Source of the DNA: Molanna angustata
Lineage: Eukaryota > Arthropoda > Insecta > Trichoptera > Molannidae
Assembly (NCBI GenBank): GCA_963576475.1
Contig: OY754968.1
Location: 11,493,607-11,557,606 of the forward strand
Length of the DNA stretch: 64,000 nucleotides
Direction: 5' to 3'
The notes below the pieces were generated by a model. The model made no database searches, was not told the origin of the DNA, and saw only the letters and a program-made list of their open reading frames with translations. Shown here piece by piece: positions 55,231 to 64,000 of the stretch. Every line of letters starts with the position of its first letter. Within the stretch, counting starts at the first letter, position 1. The translations under genes and the position numbers were made by a program.

Positions 55231-56266
55231 TAACTATATCTACAACTACATAATATTAACTATATCTACAACTACATAATATTAACTATATCTACAACTA
55301 CATAATATTAACTATATCTACAACTACATAATATTAACTATATCTACAACTACATAATATTAACTATATCTACAACTACATAATATTAACTATATCTACA
55401 ACTACATAATATTAACTATATCTACAACTACATAATATTAACTATATCTACAACTACATAATATTAACTATATCTACAACTACATAATATTAACTATATC
55501 TACAACTACATAATATTAACTATATCTACAACTACATAATATTAACTATATCTACAACTACATAATATTAACTATATCTACAACTACATAATATTAACTA
55601 TATCTACAACTACATAATATTAACTATATCTACAACTACATAATATTAACTATATCTACAACTACATAATATTAACTATATCTACAACTACATAATATTA
55701 ACTATATCTACAACTACATAATATTAACTATATCTACAACTACATAATATTAACTATATCTACAACTACATAATATTAACTATATCTACAACTACATAAT
55801 ATTAACTATATCTACAACTACATAATATTAACTATATCTACAACTACATAATATTAACTATATCTACAACTACATAATATTAACTATATCTACAACTACA
55901 TAATATTAACTATATCTACAACTACATAATATTAACTATATCTACAACTACATAATATTAACTATATCTACAACTACATAATATTAACTATATCTACAAC
56001 TACATAATATTAACTATATCTACAACTACATAATATTAACTATATCTACAACTACATAATATTAACTATATCTACAACTACATAATATTAACTATATCTA
56101 CAACTACATAATATTAACTATATCTACAACTACATAATATTAACTATATCTACAACTACATAATATTAACTATATCTACAACTACATAATATTAACTATA
56201 TCTACAACTACATAATATTAACTATATCTACAACTACATAATATTAACTATATCTACAACTACATA
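55231..56266. repeat. 26-bp satellite, about 39.8 identical units
   Basis: Unit TAACTATATCTACAACTACA + TAATAT. TAAC starts at 55231 and the last partial unit at 56245, exactly 39 x 26 bp apart. I saw no sequence difference between units. It has no spacers and no coding frame. Such uniformity indicates very recent expansion, or an assembly that collapsed or smoothed the array. Confidence 0.95.
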
Positions 56267-56589
56267 TATTTTGCAATATGATTTATTTTTAGGAGCACAG
56301 AATATAACATACCTAGATTGAAAATAGGTATACTTATATAAGATGATCACTCTGATTATAGTAACATTTCGATTGACATAAATGCCGGCGTCCTGATTTC
56401 GATCCCCGGCAGAGGAGATGCTTATGTAAGTTTTGACGTTTTTGTGTGATTTCGGAAGAAAATTAAAATAATGGCAATATCTACTTTTTTACAGAGTTTT
56501 TTTATATTGAGTTTCGACTGTTTTAGTTATGCATTTAGCCATTTTATTACTTAAGTATAATAGGTTGATTATATTATTTAAAAAAAAAG
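56267..56589. other. Unassigned AT-rich stretch
   Basis: No gene recognised. 56383-56420 (GGCGTCCTGATTTCGATCCC) has a B-box-like word and could be an eroded SINE head. Confidence 0.35.
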
Positions 56590-56743
56590 TGAATTGAACG
56601 AGAACATAAACATCTTTCTACATTCCCCAAAGTAAGCATAAACGCTTGTGCTTTAGATGAACGAAATCGGTCGAGGCAGGATTCGATCTCGCGACCCCTG
56701 GATTACTAGCCCAGCGTGTTTATCGCTCTGCCATCGACCCATC
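56590..56743 (-). mobile_element. SINE family A, minus strand, near complete
   Basis: On the minus strand: GGGTCGATGGCAGAGCGATA, GGGCTAGTAATCCAGGGGTC, GCGAGATCGAATCCTGCCTC (B box), GACCGATTTCGTTCATCTAA, then the body to GTTCTCGTTCAATTC. The best-preserved head of the family in this window. Confidence 0.82.
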
Positions 56744-59496
56744 TATTTAGTACGAAATTGTTCTCTACATTCGTTTATACATCAATAACTCATTAGTCAG
56801 TATTTTTAACAATGTAATTATTTTTTAAATAAATACGAAAAATCAATCATCAAAAATGCCATTAAAATCTACCAGGTAAATTTGTCAGGCAAACCCCGAT
56901 GTCAGGTGAATATTTTGTTTGACAAGATTGTACTTTGGTATTCGTCATTATATCAGAATAATTCATATTTTTTTCCGTGGCTGTTGACATAGACAAGGGT
57001 TGATAATGACTGACATATACACGTGTCTTGGACATTTACAATGTGACAAGACGAGGCTATTTCAGATTTCATATTGTGGTCTGATAATGTAAAAATATCA
57101 ACATTTGTAAACCTCGGATCAAGGACACTAAACTTAGCTTTGATATGTTGATAAGTGTTCCTTGTTTCTTCCCAGAAAGGGTTTGAGGTCATGATTATAT
57201 TGAAAGATATTAATATATTCATACTTCCAAGCTATACCCTAAAATGATAGTAAGAAATTTTTATGTTTTACACAGTATAATATTCTTCTCGTTTTAAAAT
57301 ACTCATAGGTACCAAATGGATAAATTATTGGAAAATGATTATTTGAAACTCATATTTAATGGAGTCACTATAATATGTAGATTCAGATAGTCTCGATTCC
57401 TCCATCTCAAAGGCTGAGACAGATCATGGCCATAGATTATCTTCTTTATACGAACGAATATCACAAGACTATGTCTTGTTTAGTAGGTACGGTACTCGAT
57501 TTCAATTCATGGATTTCATCGATCATCTAGATTGTTTTAAATATGTAGGCACTTTGCAGTAGACTTTTTCCAATTTCATTCGAATAATGTAATAGTTTCA
57601 ATGATTTTCATCGTATGGAATAGATACAAATAGTCAAAAGCAGAGTTTGAGTACAGCAATGAGCAGAACTATGAATGAAAAGAAATTAAATCTACTCAGA
57701 TAAGTACATACCTATGTATTATGTACCTATACAACATATACATACATATAGGTGCAGGTAGCTGTCTCCGACTTCTCACATGGTCATGCCATGTCACGCC
57801 CTTGCGTCCAGAAACGATTATATTATCGTTATCGTGAAATTTTTCTTGTGCAAAATAATGTGCAACAAACTGGAAAAAACAATGTATTATGTAAAGGAGG
57901 GTTAGCCATATCAGCGGCGTGCGGTAAAAATGATAAGTAGACGAAGATAAATTATTTAGAGAAAAGCAAAAATATCTTGGGGCGAACAATGAACGAGACT
58001 TCGTTACATTGGTCAAGTACATAATATGCCTATATCTCTACATAGATACCAACCTGTATATCTTCACATAGCGACACTTGATATGGAAATAAATGAATAA
58101 TCATTAGATGGTAATTCATACAATTTAGTTAAAGGAAGACTCCTAAAGAGGCCATTATCGTACGATGGATTGTAGTATAGTGAATGAATACTAATTCATA
58201 TTATTCATATAAATCAATATTGGTCGATTGTTTACAATGACAATCAAATTTTAATATTTTAATTCAAAATAATAAAAAATATTTAAAAGAAAATATTTGT
58301 TGATGCGATGAAGGAACTAATATGTTGGAACCATTATATTAACATGCAACTAATAACAAGTTACCACACATTCCGCACACATTATGATATTTAATGAATG
58401 GTCTAGAAGTTGTCATAAAGCGAATCAATTGAGCTTAGTCTATACCCGGGACAGATAGTTGTTGCAAATACATATTTTGGTGATTTTTATATATTTTTTG
58501 TTGTTCATAGAGTAGTAGAATAGGAGAAAACCATTTTTAAAATATCATTTGAAATTTAATTGAGTCGTATTCGATATAATATCTTGACCGAAGTTTTTCG
58601 CTGAGACTTTATACTCAAAATATTACTTGTATTAAAAAGTGCGATGTTTCACTAAAAAATGAGAAAATATCATGACCTCGTGTCAGTTTTTCGAGTAGAT
58701 TAATATTGTTTATTACTTTGATGTGTATTGATGAACAATGAACTGGGATTCATAATATTTTTAGACTTTTTTAATAGAAGAATATATTCAAATATGTAAC
58801 ATTAACATTATTGGAATGTTGACTGGACTAAGGAGTTATACGGATTATGATGTACCTACATAAAACAAAGGTTGTATCGATATAATATTTACCAACTAGT
58901 GAATAAACTCTGGAAAATATGGCGGGCAGTGAATTGGTAAACACAAGACTTACCCTAATCTGTATAAAAAAATGTATCCACGTTCATTTTTAAAACAAGC
59001 ATACATCTTTTTTAGAATTCCTTTATCCATTGAAAAAACACGTGTAGGTCTATTCATCTATAAATTGACCATTTTTCGGACCTATGTTACATCTATTAGA
59101 TGAGATACAGGTAGGTTGTATCTGTGTTCAATATATACTAGTGTAATAACTTTCAAATTAGTCGATATCACAATGAGGATACTATTCATATTTAGTTTAG
59201 ATATTATGTAAATAACATCTGCCCATTTATATTATGGTATTACCTACAAATATACAATACAAAAGGTACAAAGATTTATCTAACGTCTAAACATGTTGAC
59301 ATATTTACATATAAGCTTGCATATTAAATTGTATGATGATTATGATAATTTAAATAACAATGCCCCCAAGCCACTTCAGATATAGGGAATATAAAATTAA
59401 TACTGGGAAAATGTATTTCAATTCAACAAAATAACTGTCAATATTCGATAAATCAACATCTCATAAATGGTGCAGTGTCCACAATATAACATTTGG
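56744..59496. other. Unassigned stretch
   Basis: No gene recognised. At 57768-57810 GTCATGCCATGTCACGCCCT followed by TGCGTCCAGA is an eroded antisense piece of the LINE GRPRKGWHDH region. An 89-codon minus frame (56953-57222) in non-repetitive DNA has no recognisable domain. Confidence 0.35.
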
Positions 59497-59745
59497 TCAT
59501 ATTGGCATTGATAATTTATCGATGTCCACTCGAATGGCCTTTGGTCCCCGAAGTGATTTGACTTTTATGCATTTTATTAACAATAATAATATCCGTGTTG
59601 GAGGGATACAGGGGACGATGGGGAGGAGACGACTGAAAAGTTTCAGAGAGGCATTATGTTTAATGGCAGACACACCCTCGCACACGCTGACCCATTCACC
59701 GCATTCGTTTGAACTGCCCCATATATTGTGTATTGAATATTGACA
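59497..59745. other. Unique, less AT-rich patch; possible conserved element
   Basis: TGGCCTTTGGTCCCCGAAGT, TTTTATGCATTTTATTAACA, GGGGACGATGGGGAGGAGAC and CACACCCTCGCACACGCTGA. Open frames on both strands over the same bases (73 and 62 codons) suggest base composition, not coding. TTTTATG and TTTTATTA resemble posterior-Hox/Caudal-type sites; this is suggestive only. Confidence 0.3.
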
Positions 59746-60371
59746 ATAGATTGATGTAATTCTAAAATAACTTTATTATCCGACTGACCGGACCAGATCA
59801 GCTGTTTCGTGATATGAAACGAGGAAATTAATTGTATTTGACGTTTATAATGTAGGTAGAGAGGTAGGTACTGTAGGTAAGTATATCTCTATGAAAAGTA
59901 CTTACCTACTCATTTTAAATGTTCAAAATACATTATTTACATACATATTTTGAATACATACCTAGTTGAAAATCGATCACTGAAAAATACAATGTATCTA
60001 AAATTTACGATTAATTGAGCTGCAACTATGAGATAAGAGTTTATGGAAGGACAGCGTTCCCGAAACAATTTCTTTATAGATGGATAAATCATTTCTTTAA
60101 ATGTTTTTTTAACAAAAAATACAAATCTTTGATTATCTCTATATGTTGTGCCATGACGGGGAAAATTGATGGTCATAGAGAAGTCGGAAGAAGGCAACTT
60201 TGAGAACTGTGGAGGAGCCATTTCGCATTGCCCAGGACAGGAAGGTTTTCTCTATAGTGGTCGTCATCGTCGGAGGAACATGACATGATACGAAAAGAAG
60301 AAGATACATTGTGTCAAAATGAAAAATAAGTTGATACCTACTTTTTTATGGAAAATCATCTACGGAGAGTA
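59746..60371. other. Unassigned stretch
   Basis: No gene recognised. 60135-60305 (GACGGGGAAAATTGATGGTC, GGTCGTCATCGTCGGAGGAA) may be an eroded retroelement 3' end. Confidence 0.35.
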
Positions 60372-60729
60372 ATGAGCAAATGACTACCCGGGTCTTGATC
60401 TTGGTCTTGTCCCCATACCCAGTCTTGTTATTGGTCTTGCAAGTCTTGTAGGTCTTGTAACTTTTCCATTTTATTTTTTTTTATTCAGTAATTATAATGA
60501 AATCAATTTAACGTATTCTGTCGATATTACGTAGTTAATTGCTTACTTTTTAATTATTAAAAATGAATAAGTTTATAACATTTTGCTAGATCTTATGACT
60601 CTTGTATTAGGTCTTACAAGACTCATGGTCATGATTAGCCTGTTCTTGGACTTGCACCTCCTGGTCTTGGTCGTGGTCTTGAAAGACTCGCAAGACCAAG
60701 ACTGTAATACTTGCGAGACTTTTGCTCAT
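60372..60729. mobile_element. TIR element with TCTTGG-rich subterminal repeats
   Basis: ATGAGCAAA (60372-60380) is mirrored by TTTGCTCAT (60721-60729). Inside each end GTCTTG/GGTCTTG words recur: about eight near the left end pointing one way and about six near the right end, mostly pointing the opposite way (CAAGACCAAGACTGTAATAC). Terminal repeats plus clustered short subterminal repeats suit a non-autonomous DNA transposon. The 358-bp unit has no frame and no clear target duplication. Confidence 0.6.
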
Positions 60730-61499
60730 ATCTATCAACGGATCGTGAACTGTCATTAGATTGTCCAGTAATTAAGTTAGGTAGGTAGGTAAGTGTTAAG
60801 TATTAATGTACCTATCAAAATATTACTGATCAAGTTTTATAATATGATTTTCTTTAAAAAATACGAATTTAAAATAAGTTTCGTCATTGTATTATAATAT
60901 GATGTCAACTAACAAAATCCTTGTTTTTTATAGCATATCTTACTGATGTTGAATAATGGATCGATCGTCTTTGAAAAACCGCTACCTACAAGAAGGTTGT
61001 GGTGAGCGTGGATAATCCATTAAAGCATTTTACTTCCGGTGTGGATGGTGTCGCCTAGAACAGAGCTTCTCTGGCGTGACGGAAAAATGGCGGCAACTAT
61101 GCAATAAGGTATATCTTGTAAGAAAATCGTATACTTACCTACGTACATAATACCTAATATACTTTCAGATATATCAGCTTTATAGCCCTATTAAAATGCT
61201 AATAGACAGATAATCTTAATATGATAATTGACGGAAAATAATAACATAGTCCGACACTGTTGCCTGCAGCCGATGTCAGGGCCGGATCCACCATAGACTC
61301 GAATGTTGCAGTTGTGTCGAGCGTTACATCGGATGTTCAAAAAGTAATACTCAAAGTCAAAATTTGAGTAGGTAAGAGAAAAACTTAAATTAGAAAAAAG
61401 AGAAAAAAATATGTATAAAAACGCTGATTGATGTAAAAAATTTGCACTAGTATGTGAAATGGATAACAATTGATATATTATTAAATTGATATCGAAATT
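60730..61499. other. Unassigned stretch
   Basis: No gene recognised. 61000-61095 is less AT-rich (GGTTGTGGTGAGCGTGGATA, GGTGTCGCCTAGAACAGAGC), possibly the upstream part of repeat R2. Confidence 0.35.
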
Positions 61500-61680
61500 A
61501 CAATAGGCAAAATAACATCTTACATAGTTCATCAATGAGTTTCACCACACATTCTGAATGTAGTGCCTTTTTATGTGGGCAAACACGCGTGTCTCGTGCT
61601 TCCTTTTATAAGATAATGCGCACCCGCACACCTGTCGCTGATTATCCCGCATTGTGGGATATTCCATTATGGTATTTATG
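61500..61680 (+). repeat. Dispersed repeat R2, copy 3
   Basis: TTACATAGTTCATCAATGAG, CACACATTCTGAATG, CACACCTGTCGCTGATTATC and CCCGCATTGTGGGATATTCC match 48960-49135 and the inverse of 40778-40945. Confidence 0.65.
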
Positions 61681-62498
61681 AAATTGATAAACTTCTTTCG
61701 GTTTCATTCTTCGTTGATTTTTATTTTAGCGATCGAGACAGCGTATCTTCTTTTTCTTATTCTTCTCAACACATACTTACACATAAGTATGCACCTTCTA
61801 TGGAATGCTATAATTATATATCTAGGTGAAAAATCGAAACAGATTAATATGTAGTTCAGACTTTTTTACCCATTTTTAGGACGACTTTGTACATAAGGTT
61901 TTTATATAGATACATTTAAATTTTTATTTGATGGAATGGCTTTTGCAAGGCGAAACGGTCCTCCTGATATTTTTTATTATTAAAAACCTCAGACAAAAAT
62001 TTCATCATTCATGACCGATATCTCCTAATTATTATTTCTTTACTTTTTATCTCTTCTGTTATGTTAAATATAAATAACAGTGGATACTTATACATAATTG
62101 GATGGCAGGCCTAGCTATAGATTGTACCACTCTATATATTTTAATGAATTTAACCTGTTCATCTGTGCATACCCCCAATAAAATAAAATATCGAAGGGAG
62201 GGGGTCGCCTGATAAATTTAATGCGCCGGGCACCGAAAACTGGCCCTGGTCTGTGCCGCTTTATTCAGAATCCATGTAAGGTTGGGATATTAAGATAAGG
62301 ATTAAATTTTTAAACGAAACAATTTAAACAAATTATTATGAACATTTAGTGATGTGTTTACATAGTAAAATTCAATAAACATTCACCATTAGATCGAGTC
62401 ATAATTAGAGATTATGGTACTGAAATATGGTCGAATGTCAAGGTCAAGCAATTGAACCTGTCGTAAAGTGATTTAACAAATCATACAAATTGGACACT
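61681..62498. other. Unassigned stretch
   Basis: No gene recognised. 62190-62290 is less AT-rich (GGGAGGGGGTCGCCTGATAA, GCGCCGGGCACCGAAAACTG). Confidence 0.35.
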
Positions 62499-62550
62499 AG
62501 CCGAGATAATACATAAATGTTTAATGTCGATGATGACTTTTATCTCGGCT
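62499..62550. repeat. 11-bp perfect stem with 30-nt loop
   Basis: AGCCGAGATAA (62499-62509) and TTATCTCGGCT (62540-62550) are exact complements in unique sequence. The stem is too short for a typical pre-miRNA; paired regulatory half-sites are an alternative. Confidence 0.6.
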
Positions 62551-62910
62551 ATTCGAGTGGCAATTGAGAGAACACCTACTGACTGCTATTAACTATGTCA
62601 GTTTGTAGGAAGATTCTGTAGTTATCTGCTTACCTATTACATATGTGATGGGTATTGGTCATCACATTATGACTAATATTTGACAAAAACGCGAGAATCT
62701 CGTTTTAAATCATCAAAAGACTACATATTCGATTGTATTCCATAGAAAATTGAATTATTTATGATCATTTCATGTTTAACTATATCTCAAAAAATGAAAA
62801 TGTCAATACAAATAACTAAGTGCCTACCTATATACATAACCAACTGATTTTTTCTATTTAATTTTTTTAAAACGTTGTGGTTACCATATCTATATGTAAG
62901 TTCGAAATAT

Positions 62911-63110
62911 TGAGGACAAGTCTGGTCCATTCGGCGAAATCAAAACCCTCACGATTACCTACCCATATCATGGATACAATTATTATATGGAGTTCTATAA
63001 TATCTTTAGATGTCATAGAACTCTATATGATAATTATGTCCATAATATGGGTAATCACCAGGGTTTTGATTTAGCCGGTCGAACCAGACTTGCCCCCCAG
63101 ACTTGTCCCC
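62911..63110. mobile_element. Foldback MITE family F1, copy 3 (long form)
   Basis: Left end GAGGACAAGTCTGGTCC; arms CGGCGAAATCAAAACCCTC and CCCATATCATGGATACAAT; central ATGGAGTTCTATAATATC mirrored by AGAACTCTATATGATAAT. At the right the end word occurs twice in tandem (CCAGACTTGCCCCCCAGACT followed by TGTCCCC). Confidence 0.78.
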
Positions 63111-63329
63111 ATTTTTAAACATTTTACCATTTTTTTGGTAGTTATATTTATTAAATTCCAACGTTTTGAAATGAAAATCGACGTTAATTAGGTAGGTACC
63201 TACCTACACCTAAAATAAATTTTATTGCCTATTTTCAGTTACTTTTAGTTGATGCGCAATTATTGAACTCGCATGAGCGAGATGCATGACAAATTAAGGA
63301 AAATAAATTAACTTAGCTGAACAAAAAAA

Positions 63330-63710
63330 AATATTTCTGGTTCAGTAGGGGTAACATCTGTGCTAAATCATTGTTACCTCGTGTATAAGAACCGTGGCTT
63401 TCATTGTTTACGAACCAATTTAGCAATAGAGTGCATTACAAAAAGTTTATTCGTTAGTTCATAGATGGCAATGCTAAAAACAGATTATTTTCAAAAACTA
63501 TGATATCAATGAACAAACTATATAGAAATTAAAAAAATGGATTTATAGGCAACTCAATAAAAAGGCATAATTGGTGAACGTTGCGCAAGCGCAAGAAGTG
63601 ATCACGTAAACCAGTCGATGGCAGGTCTGCCTATAGGTGCCTTGATTTTCCGGTTCTCCCTTAATACTCCAACTTCGTCCCTATTGAGATATTAAACAAT
63701 TTGTCATAAA
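63330..63710 (+). repeat. Dispersed repeat R3, longest uninterrupted copy
   Basis: GGGGTAACATCTGTGC, CCTCGTGTATAAGAACCGTG, AAGGCATAATTGGTGAACGT, GTGATCACGTAAACCAGTCG and CCTATTGAGATATTAAACAA. It shows the continuous order that is interrupted at 43336-43735. Confidence 0.65.
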
Positions 63711-64000
63711 AAAATACTCGATGCCCCTTTATTTAACAAGTGTGTAGGTTTCAACCGTTAAAAGTTAACACGATTTATCTTAGGATGAAAAATAGTAAAT
63801 AATAAAAAAATACAGTACAAGAAAAAAACAATTAACTCCACTGTCGTTAAAGTGTTACGGCCATAAAAAAACACTAGATATAAAATATTTAAAAAATATA
63901 AAATTATTTTTGAGCGTGTTTTACGATCCGAAATGTAAAATATATCAAAGAAATGTTAAGAAAAATATCGCGTTGACACGTCGGTTATTTTAAAGTGTAT
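63711..64000. other. Unassigned AT-rich end of window
   Basis: No gene recognised. Confidence 0.4.

Noticed and set aside
55231..56266. CRISPR-like regular repeat
   Set aside because: Units are contiguous and identical with no unique spacers, in a eukaryotic context; it is a tandem satellite.

Overview
This is AT-rich animal nuclear DNA with no host protein-coding gene that I can recognise. The texture fits Lepidoptera (moth or butterfly): hundreds of short TAGGTA/TACCTA blocks that often join into TAGGTACCTA palindromes, several tRNA-derived SINEs, many 5'-truncated non-LTR retrotransposon ends, and foldback/MITE elements. This assignment is an inference from texture; no diagnostic gene is present. 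The window reads as a large intergenic or intronic stretch that transposons have invaded many times.

Layout. 0-6.4 kb: two small TIR elements, a foldback MITE, a SINE, a 2.25-kb composite element (2587-4841) with a 93-bp tandem repeat and two tandem copies of a double-hairpin module, then two LINE 3' remnants. 6.4-14 kb: mostly unassigned AT-rich DNA with a GC-richer island near 10 kb and a 465-bp (AT)n array. 13.9-16 kb: a three-level nest, a LINE end inside a TA-flanked DNA element inside a SINE. 16-28 kb: SINEs, an antisense LINE reverse-transcriptase remnant (20.0-21.0 kb) and smaller LINE ends. 28.3-35.65 kb: a very young Ty3/Gypsy LTR retrotransposon with open gag and pol frames. 36.8-47.6 kb: foldbacks, a tandem repeat split by three insertions, SINEs, LINE tails and dispersed repeats. 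47.6-64 kb: more LINE ends, a GC-rich island at 50 kb, TIR elements, a 1-kb array of an identical 26-bp unit, and diverged copies of families seen earlier.

The only long, coherent coding capacity is in the LTR element: Gag (336 aa) and Pol (816 aa, protease, reverse transcriptase, RNase H and the integrase zinc finger). Pol passes in frame from the integrase zinc finger straight to the C-terminal tail, so the integrase catalytic core is missing. Its two 559-bp LTRs differ at one position by eye, so the insertion is recent, and integrase was probably supplied in trans.

The most unusual signal is at 3.07-4.01 kb. The double hairpin is present twice, and the second copy differs from the first by about fifty T-to-C changes with very few reciprocal changes. 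The changes lie mainly in the stems and spare the hairpin-A loop and the 3' flank. That is the pattern expected if an antisense hairpin RNA had been hyper-edited by an ADAR-type adenosine deaminase and copied back into DNA. All alignments here were made by eye.
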